From Bowmanella denitrificans (GTDB lineage: Bacteria; Pseudomonadota; Gammaproteobacteria; Enterobacterales; Alteromonadaceae): DNA of 64,000 nt. Positions within the stretch are counted from its first letter, which is position 1, and each line of letters starts with the position of its first letter. This document shows, one piece after another, positions 7,174 through 16,388 of this stretch. Made by a program: the position numbers and the translations under genes. Below the pieces are notes generated by a model. That model worked only from the letters and a program-made list of their open reading frames with translations, was not told the DNA's origin and did no database searches. The stretch is taken from positions 1 through 64,000 of the forward strand of contig NZ_PEBU01000001.1 of the NCBI RefSeq assembly GCF_002887595.1. Reading direction: 5' to 3'.

Positions 7174-9167
7174 GGTTCATTCCCCACATAGCGCACAATC
7201 CGAAAGCCGACAAAAGGGGCGCTGCTATTTAACGGCTCACGCCAGGCGCTACGCAGTTCGGTTAACCGGCCGCTTTGGTAGTTCGCCCCCTTATAAACAT
7301 GGGCTGAACCGCTTGATGCACCAAAAGGGTCCACTTGCAATGTTCCATCTGGTGGTTGATTGCTATACCAGTCATGCACCCATTCGCTGACGTTGCCCGC
7401 CAGGTCGAATAACCCCGCTCTGTCTCTGGCATATTGGCCGACCGGGGCCTTGCCCGCCATCTTGTCCTGGTAGTCCTTCAGATAGAAGGTCTGGCTGCCT
7501 TTAAGGCTCTCATCAGCAAAATTGCCAGCGTCCTTGGGAATCCGCTCATTATCCCCCCACACAAACTGGGTTTCGGTAGCGCGCTGCGCTTTTTTCGCCA
7601 GCCATTCCCATTCCGCTTCAGTAGGCAGCCGGTAACCATGGCTTGTTGGGTCAAACCCCAGATAACGCCCTCTGTCCAATTGATAGAAGGGCAGCAGGCC
7701 TTCCTGCTCACTCAGCCAATTGCAGAACGCCGCAGCTTCTAACCAACTGACATCGGACACCGGTAAGTTGCTTTGCAGGGATTTACCCGTGGCAGCGGCA
7801 AACTGCGCTTCGGTGATTTCATGGCGGCTGACATAAAAGGCTTTACTTAAACTAACCTGACGCTGAAATTCATTGCGACGCCGTCCTTTTTCATTATCCG
7901 CTGAGCCCATCAATACCTGGCCAGGTTGCATCAACGCCAGCTCTATGCCAAGTTGGCTGGCCACTGTAGGTTTGCCCTCCTTGCGCCTGGCCTGGTACTC
8001 GGTGAGCATCTGCACATCCACCTGGGTCACCGACTGACTGGAGGGCTTAATACTGTGGCGCTGGGTGCGGTATCCGGGCCGGGTCAGCTCGAGCTGATAA
8101 CTTAGGGCAGGTAATTGCTGCTGCCAGGGCGTCAACCCCATGTCTTTGCCATCCAGATACACCCTGGCCTCGGGGCTGGCCTTCACCACGACCTTACCTT
8201 TTTCGGGCTTCAGTTGAATGGCAAGATCCTGCTGTTCACCAGGTTTAAGGCGGATTTGTTGGCTATGACTAAAATACCCCGGTTTTTGGTACAGCAGCTG
8301 GTGCGATTGGTTAGCGGCTAAAGACAGCGGGCCCTGGGTAGCCACCTGCTTACCACCAATCAGAAGTTGCCCTCCTTCTGGCTGCAGATTCAAATTAAGC
8401 GTGGCTTGCAGCGGTTTTAGCAGGTACTTGCGCACCTCCTTAGGCCTTGCGCTGGTCAATGCAACTTCGTCTTCCAGGCTTTGATAACCTGGCAATGTCA
8501 GCTTGACCTGATACTTGCCTCCCTGGCGGCGCAATGTTTGTGGAGTAGGCCCCAATACTTCGCCATTCAGGGTTAACCCGGCGTGCTCCGGCACGGATTG
8601 GATCAGCAGTTCACCGCTGATTTCGCTGAGGGTCCAGTTCAGTTCAGCGCGTTTATTGCTGACAATCTCAAGGGACTGCTGTAACGGCTGATGATAAGGG
8701 CTATCCACGCGCAGCGCATAGTGCCCTGGCTTAAGCTGCTGTTGCCAATCCGGGCCTAGGTGCACCAGTTCTTCATCCAGATACCAGGCTGTCTCGCTGT
8801 CACCATTACTGACCGCTGCACTTAAGGTACCGGGACTGGGCTCCAATATCACAGATAACAGCTTGGGGCTGGCAGTATCCACTTGAATGATTCTGGGCTC
8901 AAAATCCCTGGCTTTAGCCTGAAAAGACAGCTGTGTGGATAATACGTAGAGTTTGTCTGCCACAAAAAAGCCCCAGCCGTTTTGCACCTCAAACTGCTGG
9001 CTGGCCTGCGCCTGCTCGGGTGACACCACCACAGCATGGCCCCTGACCAGCAGTGACCATATCAGCACCAGACCGATAATCACGACAACCAACGCGCCAC
9101 TTAGCAACATCCACAGGGCATAACTGCGCTTTTGTTGTTTTACCTTTAAATCAAATTCGTTCATCAC
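7170..9167 (-). CDS. Membrane-anchored PEGA-repeat protein with FGE-sulfatase-like domain
   Basis: A 665-residue protein with a cytoplasmic tail, one membrane helix (about 18-41) and a large periplasmic part. Residues about 104-388 contain four PEGA-like beta repeats, each ending in a G-Y-type turn (LPGYQS, KPGYFS, RPGYRT). Residues about 410-660 form an FGE-sulfatase (SUMF1/EgtB/PvdO) fold, recognised from YRLPTEAEWEW, LFDLAGNVSEWVHDW and the final GFRIV. The cysteine pair that catalyses formylglycine formation is absent (the corresponding stretch reads LRSAWRE), so this domain probably binds ligand or has other chemistry. It overlaps the upstream gene by 17 bases and the small gene by four. 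Likely a periplasmic sensor or scaffold of the machine. Confidence 0.85.
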   Translation of the reverse strand: MMNEFDLKVKQQKRSYALWMLLSGALVVVIIGLVLIWSLLVRGHAVVVSPEQAQASQQFEVQNGWGFFVADKLYVLSTQLSFQAKARDFEPRIIQVDTASPKLLSVILEPSPGTLSAAVSNGDSETAWYLDEELVHLGPDWQQQLKPGHYALRVDSPYHQPLQQSLEIVSNKRAELNWTLSEISGELLIQSVPEHAGLTLNGEVLGPTPQTLRRQGGKYQVKLTLPGYQSLEDEVALTSARPKEVRKYLLKPLQATLNLNLQPEGGQLLIGGKQVATQGPLSLAANQSHQLLYQKPGYFSHSQQIRLKPGEQQDLAIQLKPEKGKVVVKASPEARVYLDGKDMGLTPWQQQLPALSYQLELTRPGYRTQRHSIKPSSQSVTQVDVQMLTEYQARRKEGKPTVASQLGIELALMQPGQVLMGSADNEKGRRRNEFQRQVSLSKAFYVSRHEITEAQFAAATGKSLQSNLPVSDVSWLEAAAFCNWLSEQEGLLPFYQLDRGRYLGFDPTSHGYRLPTEAEWEWLAKKAQRATETQFVWGDNERIPKDAGNFADESLKGSQTFYLKDYQDKMAGKAPVGQYARDRAGLFDLAGNVSEWVHDWYSNQPPDGTLQVDPFGASSGSAHVYKGANYQSGRLTELRSAWREPLNSSAPFVGFRIVRYVGNEP

Positions 9168-10560
9168 ACACCAATATCAAGGTGACAGCCTGCCCACCGG
9201 GTTGCAAATGCACCGGTAATCTTTTGTCTCTATATCCCTCACGACTCCCCAGTAGCACATAGTCCCCCGGCGGTAATTGCAGGGTGCGTTCGCTAACTTG
9301 GCCGACTTGGCCCACGCCGACCACCTGAATCTGAGTCTTGCCATCGGATTGCAGATTCAGACTTACCGCCTGACTGTTATCAGTTAAGGCCTGCTCAAGG
9401 CTTTGCATCTGCATGGTCAGGTTGAAGCTGTATTGGCCAAGTGTCTGGTATTCCACAAGCGTCTGCCTGGCTGCATCTGCAATGCCGCTGTCCTGCAGTC
9501 GTTGCGGGTCGGCCATAAATTGCTTGAGTCGGCTACTGGCCTTGTTTATCTGCCCGGCCAGTTGATGATTTTGCAAAAGCTGTTGGTGGTTGGGAAAACG
9601 CTTAAGCCCTGCGCTGGTTAAAACTGCCACCTGCTGCCAGTTATCCGCCACTGTGGCGGCCTGTATTTGCTCAAGCAATTGAGTTAAGCCCTGACTTTGC
9701 GACGTTGCCTGTATCTGGGTGGCCAACACCTTGGTTTCGGGGCGCTGCGAATCCAGCTTACGTGCTTGCTCCAGCTTGGTTGTCGCCCCTTGCAGGTCAT
9801 TTTGCCTGAGTAAATCAAAGCCCTGTTCAATCAGATTGCTAAACTGCAGATCCCGCCATCTGGTTTTTACATCTGACAGCAGCTTATCCAGTTCATGCCG
9901 GGCCGGGTCCAAAGACTTGGCCTGTTCCAACAAAGCAACCTGTTTGCCCAGATCATTTTCTGCCTCGGCTATCTGCGCATCCTTGAGCAACTGTTCCACC
10001 TGTGCAAACACATCCAAACGTTGTTGCAAAGCCTCGGCCTGCGCCCCATGCGACTGTATGTGTCCGCCCTGATTAAGCAATAACTGACTTTGACGAATAC
10101 GGCCCTCAGCAAAGGCTAGCTGCGCTTCTGTCAGTTTCTGTTGATAAGCGGCATGCCATTGTTGTTGTAATGCCAGGGCTGCATCGCTGATCTTAGCCAA
10201 ACGCGACAGCGCAGACACCGAGTCGCCAGCCGCAAAATCAGCCAGCGCCTGCTGTTTGTCAGCCTGCAGTGATGCCACTTGTGCTTTTTGCCAGTTGATC
10301 AACTGCGGCTGCTGCAGCACAGGGTCAATGTCCTGTTCAAATACCAGCAAGGCTTGCTTAAAGGCCTGCCGGGCTTGCTCCTGAACCTGTGGATCAACGT
10401 TTTGTTGCGCAACGGTCTCAGGTACAGGAGGGCTTTGCAGCCCGCGGATTAAAAACAGTGCCAACAGCAACAGCACCACAATCAATCCGGCTATCAGCAG
10501 GGCTTTTTTGCGGCCAAGGCTGGATGCCTGTCGGCTTTGCCGAATTTGTTCGTCTAGCAT
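9151..10560 (-). CDS. Membrane-anchored helical-repeat protein with PEGA-like tail
   Basis: A 469-residue protein with one N-terminal membrane helix (about 19-42) preceded by a basic cytoplasmic stretch. The periplasmic part is long and helical, rich in Gln, Leu and Ala, with TPR-like elements such as LLEQAKSLDPARHEL and LEQARKLDSQRPE spaced through residues 150-290. The final 70 residues (PPGDYVLLGSREGYRDKRL) form a PEGA-like unit, linking it to its downstream neighbour. It starts three bases after the preceding lipoprotein gene and overlaps the next by 17. I do not recognise a named family. The arrangement suggests a periplasmic spanning or docking element. Confidence 0.72.
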   Translation of the reverse strand: MLDEQIRQSRQASSLGRKKALLIAGLIVVLLLLALFLIRGLQSPPVPETVAQQNVDPQVQEQARQAFKQALLVFEQDIDPVLQQPQLINWQKAQVASLQADKQQALADFAAGDSVSALSRLAKISDAALALQQQWHAAYQQKLTEAQLAFAEGRIRQSQLLLNQGGHIQSHGAQAEALQQRLDVFAQVEQLLKDAQIAEAENDLGKQVALLEQAKSLDPARHELDKLLSDVKTRWRDLQFSNLIEQGFDLLRQNDLQGATTKLEQARKLDSQRPETKVLATQIQATSQSQGLTQLLEQIQAATVADNWQQVAVLTSAGLKRFPNHQQLLQNHQLAGQINKASSRLKQFMADPQRLQDSGIADAARQTLVEYQTLGQYSFNLTMQMQSLEQALTDNSQAVSLNLQSDGKTQIQVVGVGQVGQVSERTLQLPPGDYVLLGSREGYRDKRLPVHLQPGGQAVTLILVCDERI

Positions 10561-10563
10561 AAA

Positions 10564-11817
10564 TCACAGCTGCCGGTCAGGGGTTTGCTCCATCTGATAA
10601 ATTTTGTGCAGATGTGCCTGCCATTGCTGGTATTGCTCCTGGGCAGTCCCCTGTAACTCAACATTCTCGTCATTTAACTTGATGACCTGCGGACTCATTT
10701 CGATATCCAAAGAAGCCCCCATTTCATCAATGGCCGCCTTGTGCACTCTGGCTTCAGCGCTTTTATCCAAACTGTTTTTAATCAGCAGCGCACCGCCGAT
10801 ACCCACCCCGGCGGTGAGGATTTGTGACGAAGTGGAATCTGCATCGGAATTGGCGATCGCCGCGCCCACCAGGACTGCGCCCAGAATCCCCTGCACCACG
10901 GCAGCGTTTCTGGCTTCTCTGGCCGCAGCCACTTCTGGTAAGGTTTCTTTTTGCCAGCTGTGATAACTTTCGTCGGTTTTGGCGTTAAAGCCCTCATACT
11001 GACTTTGCAAGCGGTCAAAAAACAGTTGGTCCTGAACCCGCAGCGGTGCCATTCTGGCCAGCATAGGGTCGGACTCATCTGGCAGCCGTTTCAGCTCCAC
11101 TACACCACGCCGGTTGGTATCCAGGTAACCTGCGAATGCTTCCGGCGCATAACTTTGCGCAAAACGGATTGCCGCAATTTTCTTCAACTCCTGTTTGCGT
11201 TGCTCCGAGCGCTTCAAAAGTTGTAAGTACACATAGTCGGCTATTTCACGGAAAACCGGCTCGTAAGAGTCTTTGCCTTCATTCAGCTTATCCCGGTAAA
11301 AACCTTTACTTACTCTGTGTTTAAATACTTCCTCGTCCCATTTCTGGCCGGAAATATCCACCAGCTCAATCTTGATTTTCACATCTTCGCTGTTGGACTC
11401 CTGGATTCGCCCTATAACATAAAGATCGGCTGTCATTTGTGGATTGGGGACCACAGTCACCGCCCCAAACGCACCGGTATTTTCCAGTGCGCGTTTGGTC
11501 TGCACGGCAAAGCGATTAGCTTCAGAACGGCGCAACTGGGGCCAGATCCCCTCTTCCTCAAGTTTGGCATCGTCTGCGGGGATACCGGGATCGAAAACCG
11601 GCACAGCTACATCAAGGAAGATATTGGAGTCATATCGATAGGCACGCTTCTTATCACCTAAGGGCTGATTAGCTTGTGGTCCAACCCCAGGCCCCACAGC
11701 CACAGAAGAGCGTCCGGTAGACTGGCACCCTGACAGCAACAGGCAAACAAACAGCCCGGCCATACCCAGCCAGCGACCTGGCGTAATGCCGTAATTTTTA
11801 CTATTTACCGCAACCAT
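10564..11817 (-). CDS. Predicted lipoprotein of the proton-channel/VWA operon
   Basis: A 417-residue protein with a lipobox LLSG-C at Cys31. The stretch from about 85 to 170 (ending in ADLYVIGRIQES and VELVDISGQKWDE-like text, actual IELVDISGQKWDE) resembles the small alpha/beta domain found in CsgG- and GNA1162-like lipoproteins. A glycine/alanine-rich hydrophobic segment lies near residues 305-350 and might insert in a membrane. It overlaps the upstream gene by 17 bases. ATG 11817 is used; ATG 11763 would still leave a lipoprotein signal. Probably the outer-membrane component of the system. No precise family name can be given. Confidence 0.72.
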   Translation of the reverse strand: MVAVNSKNYGITPGRWLGMAGLFVCLLLSGCQSTGRSSVAVGPGVGPQANQPLGDKKRAYRYDSNIFLDVAVPVFDPGIPADDAKLEEEGIWPQLRRSEANRFAVQTKRALENTGAFGAVTVVPNPQMTADLYVIGRIQESNSEDVKIKIELVDISGQKWDEEVFKHRVSKGFYRDKLNEGKDSYEPVFREIADYVYLQLLKRSEQRKQELKKIAAIRFAQSYAPEAFAGYLDTNRRGVVELKRLPDESDPMLARMAPLRVQDQLFFDRLQSQYEGFNAKTDESYHSWQKETLPEVAAAREARNAAVVQGILGAVLVGAAIANSDADSTSSQILTAGVGIGGALLIKNSLDKSAEARVHKAAIDEMGASLDIEMSPQVIKLNDENVELQGTAQEQYQQWQAHLHKIYQMEQTPDRQL

Positions 11818-12328
11818 AATTCTTGTAAATCTCCAGCAATTTCTGCTTTTTCTCTTGATCCTGCTCCTGACTCATAGCCTCCCAAACCTGTTTACACAGA
11901 ATGGAATCATTGTCCTTGGGAGCGATGGCCTGTTCTTTCGCCTTGTCCGGCTTTTTGCCAGGTTTGACCTGAGGCAACGGCTTAGGTTCGGTTTGCGCCT
12001 GCTGTACTTGTTGCTGCGCCCCGTCACTACTATGTTGCCCCTGCGAGACCGTATCCCCTGCATTGCCACCGCCACTTTGCCCTTGTGCCTCAGCCAGGGT
12101 CTGCATTTGCTTACGCATACAGCTTTCGTAGCGGTCGATTGACTCATATAACGCATGGTCCATTTGTTTGAGTCGTTCGTCTTTGGTCAGCAGTGCGTCG
12201 CCAACCTCGTCAATACGGGTTTGCGTACAATCATAAATAATATCAGCCTGCGGTGGATCCGCCGCCCAGGCTAACATGGCCGGTAACAGCAAGATCATCA
12301 GCACTCTGGCCATGGCTTTACTCCACAT
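11801..12328 (-). CDS. Secreted cysteine-containing protein, first gene of the operon
   Basis: A 175-residue protein with a clear signal peptide ending AWA-AD near residue 22. The mature part has four cysteines (YDC, ESC, ILC, YGC), so two disulphides are possible in the periplasm. The middle is a low-complexity Gln/Gly/Pro/Lys linker (about 80-135), separating two short helical ends. GGAAGGTG just before ATG 12328 is a strong ribosome binding site. It leads the eight-gene operon, with a candidate TATACT box at 12389-12394 upstream. I do not recognise the family. Confidence 0.72.
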   Translation of the reverse strand: MWSKAMARVLMILLLPAMLAWAADPPQADIIYDCTQTRIDEVGDALLTKDERLKQMDHALYESIDRYESCMRKQMQTLAEAQGQSGGGNAGDTVSQGQHSSDGAQQQVQQAQTEPKPLPQVKPGKKPDKAKEQAIAPKDNDSILCKQVWEAMSQEQDQEKKQKLLEIYKNYGCGK

Positions 12329-12388
12329 TTACACCTTCCCATTGCGCTATATCTGCGAATTGAAAACAAGGGGATATTTGTAAAATTT

Positions 12389-12394
12389 AGTATA
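12389..12394 (-). promoter_or_regulatory. Candidate -10 box for the proton-channel/VWA operon
   Basis: TATACT on the minus strand, 61 bases upstream of the first start codon and downstream of the tyrS terminator. No convincing -35 hexamer is seen at the right distance, so a regulator or weak promoter may be involved. Confidence 0.35.
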
Positions 12395-12494
12395 GGTCAG
12401 AGCGGCAGGTAGGCTGTTGCATCCTTGCCATTAGCGGATATGACATGGTGGATAGCGAATACAGGTATGTTTTGGGTACACCGCGATACCAGGC

Positions 12495-12515
12495 AAAAAA
12501 GGCGCCTATGGCGCC
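12495..12515 (-). terminator. Intrinsic terminator of tyrS
   Basis: GGCGCC-ATA-GGCGCC stem followed by six T residues on the minus strand, just after the tyrS stop. It separates tyrS from the downstream eight-gene operon. Confidence 0.9.
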
Positions 12516-12523
12516 TTCGATGG

Positions 12524-13723
12524 TTATTGCAGGGTAATCCTGGCGAACTTTCGTTTACCCACCTGATATACGGTGGTGCCCGGCTCGCTCAGCACCAATC
12601 GGCCGTCTTCCAGCTTTTCACCATCCAGCTTAACCGCCCCTTGTTTGATCATACGCAGAGCTTCTGACGTAGACCCCACCAATTCCGCGTCTTTGAGCAA
12701 ATTAGCAATAGGCAGACCTTCTGTTGGCAGGCTAATTGTCAATTCGGGCATCTCATCCGGCAGGGCATTTTTTGAAAAGCGCTGAATAAAATCCTGATGG
12801 GCGGCCTCGGCGGCGGCCTGATCATGGAAACGTTCAATAATTTCCTTGGCCAGCAGTATCTTCAGATCACGCGGATTCGCGCCATCGGCTACTTGCTGTT
12901 TAAGCCCGGCAATCTCATCCAGGGGGCGGAAACTAAGCAAGTCATAGTAGCGCCACATCAGTTCGTCAGAAATAGACATAATCTTGCCAAACATTTCTGT
13001 CGGACTGTCGGTGATACCAATGTAGTTGCCCAGCGATTTGGACATCTTTTGCACGCCGTCCAGACCTTCCAGCAATGGCATCATCAAGACGGTTTGCTGA
13101 CGCATGCCTTCGTCTTTCTGTAACTCACGGCCCATCAGCAGATTGAAGCGCTGATCGGTTCCGCCCAGTTCCATATCTGACTCCAAGGCTACCGAATCCC
13201 AGCCCTGTACAAGAGGGTAGAGGAATTCATGGATGGCAATGGGTTGTCCACCAGCATAACGCTTCTTGAAGTCGTCCCTTTCCAGCATACGTGCCACGGT
13301 CTGGCGCGCTGCCAGTTTTATCATGCCGGCCGCGCCCAGCTCATTCATCCACTCGGAATTAAAGCGAATTTTGGTTTTGGCCGGATCGAGGATCTTAAAC
13401 ACCTGCTCTTTATAGGTCTCGGCATTGGCCAGCACATCTTCGCGGGACAAGGGCTTACGCGTGACGTTTTTGCCGGTGGGGTCACCAATCATGCCGGTAA
13501 AATCCCCAATCAAAAAGGTGATTTCATGGCCCAACTGCTGCAAGGTACGCAACTTATTAATTAATACTGTATGGCCCAGGTGCAGGTCGGGGGCCGTTGG
13601 ATCAAACCCAGCCTTGATCTTAAGCGATTTGCCTTCCTTGAGTTTCTCGACCAATTCATCTTCCAGCAGGATTTCCTCGCTGCCGCGCTTAATCTCTGCG
13701 AAGGCGGTTTGCCAATCTGTCAT
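12524..13723 (-). CDS. tyrS: Tyrosyl-tRNA synthetase
   Basis: A class I aminoacyl-tRNA synthetase of 399 residues that charges tRNA-Tyr with tyrosine in the cytoplasm. The ATP-binding HIGH motif is HLGH and the KMSKS loop is intact (KMSKSLG). The C-terminal S4-like RNA-binding domain is visible ([18 protein letters not shown]). The frame is open further upstream to 13798, but homology begins at ATG 13723 (MTDWQTAF), giving the 399-residue length of the shorter proteobacterial TyrS type. It is divergent to the M23 peptidase gene at 13924, and followed by a strong terminator. Confidence 0.97.
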   Translation of the reverse strand: MTDWQTAFAEIKRGSEEILLEDELVEKLKEGKSLKIKAGFDPTAPDLHLGHTVLINKLRTLQQLGHEITFLIGDFTGMIGDPTGKNVTRKPLSREDVLANAETYKEQVFKILDPAKTKIRFNSEWMNELGAAGMIKLAARQTVARMLERDDFKKRYAGGQPIAIHEFLYPLVQGWDSVALESDMELGGTDQRFNLLMGRELQKDEGMRQQTVLMMPLLEGLDGVQKMSKSLGNYIGITDSPTEMFGKIMSISDELMWRYYDLLSFRPLDEIAGLKQQVADGANPRDLKILLAKEIIERFHDQAAAEAAHQDFIQRFSKNALPDEMPELTISLPTEGLPIANLLKDAELVGSTSEALRMIKQGAVKLDGEKLEDGRLVLSEPGTTVYQVGKRKFARITLQ

Positions 13724-13923
13724 TAACTTGCTTCTCTTCAGTCCGGGACACAAAATAGCTGGCCATTTTAGCCCCGGCTCCCAAGCAATAAAAGGCACAG
13801 GAGTAGAAATTCTCGCCAGAAGCAGATATTCTGCGCTGAAGCGTCGGCCGTTTGGAACCCTTTTACTGCTTTAGGGTCTGAATGTCGTTGTAGCAAGTTT
13901 TAGTAAGTAAGAGGTTGTAGTAG

Positions 13924-15210
13924 GTGGTAAAACAAACCATAAAACAACTGCCAAAACCCCATAAGCTGATGATTACCGGATTAGGCCTGCTGGCCGTTCT
14001 GGCATTTCTGCTTCCGTCCGAACCGGCCACGGCCTCACGTCAGACAGAAGAACTGGAGTTAGGCAAGCGTTATCCGCTGCAGTTGGATGTACTTGAACAA
14101 ACTATTACGCAAGTCAGTGAACCCGGTTTGCAGTGGCGCAAGTTTCAGGTAGAACGTGGCGACAATCTGGCCAAAATATTTTCCCGCGCCGGTCTCAGTC
14201 CTCAGGATACTTACAAGGTCAGCCGAGCTGGCGAGCCAGCCAAGCATCTGCTGAAAATGATGCCTGGTGATACGTTACGCCTGGCGATGGACGAACAGGG
14301 CCAGTTTCAGGCCCTTAGCTACAATATATCTGCCACTGAAACCCTGCATATTCAGCAAGACGAGCAAGGCCAGTTACAAAGCGACGTGGAAAACAAACAG
14401 GTAGATGTGCGCCTGGGCTATGCCAGCGGTACTATCAAGTCCAGTTTCTGGAATGCTGGCATGGCAGCTGGCATGTCTGAAGCCCAGATAATGAGTCTGG
14501 CCAATATTTTTGGCTGGGACATCGATTTTGCCCTGGAGCTGCGTGAAGGCGACAACTTCAACCTGGTGTTTGAAGAGGAATATATTGACGGCGAGTTTAT
14601 CGGCCACGGCAAAATTCTGGCCGCAGAATTCGTCAATCAGGGCGATGTGTATCAGGCTATCCGTTATAGCGATGGCAATTATTACACCCCTGAAGGCCGC
14701 AGCATGCGTAAGAGCTTCTTGCGCGCACCGGTAAACTTTAAGTACATCAGCTCCAATTTTAACCCTAAACGCTTCCACCCTATTCAGAAACGGGTGAAAC
14801 CCCATAACGGTATAGACTATCGCGCCAACACCGGTACCCCGGTGGTCGCTGCCGGTGACGGCAAAGTTATTGCTTCCACCTATAACAAATATAACGGCAA
14901 CTATGTGTTTATTCAGCATGGTGAAAAGTACGTCACCAAGTACCTGCACTTTTCCAAGCGTGCGGTGAAAAAAGGCCAAAACGTTAAGCAAGGCCAAGTG
15001 ATTGGCTATGTTGGCTCTACCGGAATGTCACAAGCGCCACACTTACATTACGAATTTTTGGTTGACGGTGTGCACCGTAACCCCCGTACAGTGACACTGC
15101 CCAAAGCCGAGCCCATAGCGGCCAAAGACAAGGCAGAATTTCTGGCCCTGGCTGAGCAGTATATGACCCATCTGGATAACAACCGCCGCATTATGCTGGC
15201 GATGCGCTGA
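13924..15210 (+). CDS. mepM: M23 family peptidoglycan metalloendopeptidase (MepM-like)
   Basis: A 428-residue cell-wall hydrolase of the MepM/YebA type that cuts peptide cross-links to allow wall growth. An N-terminal hydrophobic helix (about 15-31) anchors or exports it. An OapA/LysM-like domain lies near residues 60-130 (VERGDNLAKIF), and the peptidase near 285-400 with zinc motifs HNGID and HLH (APHLHYEF). The start is GTG 13924; no strong alternative is seen. Divergent from tyrS. The 3-prime neighbour is an Lrp-type regulator 13 bases downstream, probably cotranscribed. Confidence 0.9.
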   Translation: MVKQTIKQLPKPHKLMITGLGLLAVLAFLLPSEPATASRQTEELELGKRYPLQLDVLEQTITQVSEPGLQWRKFQVERGDNLAKIFSRAGLSPQDTYKVSRAGEPAKHLLKMMPGDTLRLAMDEQGQFQALSYNISATETLHIQQDEQGQLQSDVENKQVDVRLGYASGTIKSSFWNAGMAAGMSEAQIMSLANIFGWDIDFALELREGDNFNLVFEEEYIDGEFIGHGKILAAEFVNQGDVYQAIRYSDGNYYTPEGRSMRKSFLRAPVNFKYISSNFNPKRFHPIQKRVKPHNGIDYRANTGTPVVAAGDGKVIASTYNKYNGNYVFIQHGEKYVTKYLHFSKRAVKKGQNVKQGQVIGYVGSTGMSQAPHLHYEFLVDGVHRNPRTVTLPKAEPIAAKDKAEFLALAEQYMTHLDNNRRIMLAMR

Positions 15211-15223
15211 ACGGTCAGTACCC

Positions 15224-15685
15224 ATGCGCCCCCTGGACAATACGGATTTACAGATACTGGCGATGCTGTTCAAGGATGCACGGCTGACCAACAAGGAACT
15301 GGCCAGCCGGGTTGGCCTGGCTCCGTCTTCCTGCCTGGAGCGGGTCAAACGCCTGCAAACCGACAAGGTAATTCAGGGCTGCAGCCTGAGTCTGGATATG
15401 AACGCCCTGGGTGGCCATATTCAGGCCATGATTGCGGTGCGCTTGTCGAATCATAACCGTGAAACTGTAGATGCCTTTATGGCCGACCTACTCCCTATGC
15501 CAGAGGTGTTAAGTCTGTACCATATGGGCGGAGAAAATGACTTTCTGGTGCATGTCACGGTTGCCGATACCCTGCATCTGCGGGATTTTGTCTTTAACGC
15601 CGTCACCGCCAGAGCCGAGGTCAACCATGTAGAAACCGCCCTGGTGTATGATTTTCGCCAAAGTCAAACGTTACCCCGATTTTAA
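15224..15685 (+). CDS. Lrp/AsnC family transcriptional regulator
   Basis: A 153-residue regulator. Residues 1-60 form the winged helix-turn-helix (DLQILAMLFKDARLTNKELA, then PSSCLERVKRL), and residues about 65-140 the RAM ligand-binding domain (VLSLYHMGGENDFLVHV). Such proteins respond to amino acids and often control neighbouring genes. The long PLP enzyme at 16389 is an obvious candidate target, but this is inference. Starts 13 bases after the peptidase stop. Confidence 0.92.
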   Translation: MRPLDNTDLQILAMLFKDARLTNKELASRVGLAPSSCLERVKRLQTDKVIQGCSLSLDMNALGGHIQAMIAVRLSNHNRETVDAFMADLLPMPEVLSLYHMGGENDFLVHVTVADTLHLRDFVFNAVTARAEVNHVETALVYDFRQSQTLPRF

Positions 15686-15744
15686 CCTTGGCGGCTAGAC
15701 TCGCGATTAAGCCCAAACAACTGACGACTTAATCCTGCCGACCT

Positions 15745-16164
15745 TCATAAGGTCAATAACGACAATTTTTCCAGACAACCAATCCAGCCAGCCTGGTGGT
15801 CGTCAGCCATTTCCTGGTCGGCAAACCCGCTATGTGTGAGCGTCAGCTCAGAGGTGTGCTGATTGATTTCGGCGAAGTCCAGGCTGACAGTTGTCACCAG
15901 GTCGCTGTCCTGCCATTGCCAGCTAAATACCAACTTCTGATTTTCCACGATGTCCAGATATTCTCCCATCACCACATGCTGATTGAAGTCGCTATCCTGC
16001 ATCACCAAACGAAACTTTCCGCCTTTCTGAAAGCTGGACATGATCTGCGCCACCAGCATATCGCCAGGCGCCCACCACTGCTGCATCAGCTCGGTTTTAT
16101 GCCAGGCATCAAACAAACGGGGCAAAGGGGCGTCAAACTTAACACTAAGGGTGAACTGATACAT
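15745..16164 (-). CDS. SRPBCC/AHSA1-domain protein
   Basis: A 139-residue protein of the START-like AHSA1 group: an N-terminal FDAPLPRLFDAW segment, WWAPGDM, and a C-terminal helix ending in GWIGCLEKLS. These small cytoplasmic proteins form a cavity for a hydrophobic ligand; few have known roles. ATG 16164 is preferred over the far-upstream start at 16287, since it gives the family length and has GGAA about ten bases upstream. Lies downstream of the PLP-enzyme gene on the same strand, after an inverted repeat. Confidence 0.85.
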   Translation of the reverse strand: MYQFTLSVKFDAPLPRLFDAWHKTELMQQWWAPGDMLVAQIMSSFQKGGKFRLVMQDSDFNQHVVMGEYLDIVENQKLVFSWQWQDSDLVTTVSLDFAEINQHTSELTLTHSGFADQEMADDHQAGWIGCLEKLSLLTL

Positions 16165-16312
16165 GGACGTTCCAAATACAAACTGCGATGTCCTATCATC
16201 GGCAGGAGGGGCGTTATCTGCAATATTTTTTACAGGGAGACCTCGCAAAGAGGCAATCACGCAAAAAGCGCAAAGTGAAATCTGCACGGCGTCGGGAGCA
16301 AGATTTAAAACA

Positions 16313-16342
16313 GGTGGTTAACGCACAGGGCATTTAACCACC
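16313..16342 (-). terminator. 9-bp inverted repeat, probable terminator of the PLP-enzyme gene
   Basis: GGTGGTTAA and TTAACCACC form a perfect 9-bp stem with a 12-base loop. On the minus strand it is followed by TGTTTTAAA, giving a modest T-run after the PLP-enzyme stop. It could instead be an operator. The nearby stretch at 16245-16280 has repeated GCAAA-type words but no gene. Confidence 0.55.
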
Positions 16343-16388
16343 CAAAGGACAACAGACCACGGGAGAGCCTGGACATCGGTTTTGTTCG

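Noticed and set aside
12329-12523. tRNA or small RNA gene between tyrS and the eight-gene operon
   Set aside because: No cloverleaf or CCA end is visible; the region holds only the tyrS terminator and a weak promoter.
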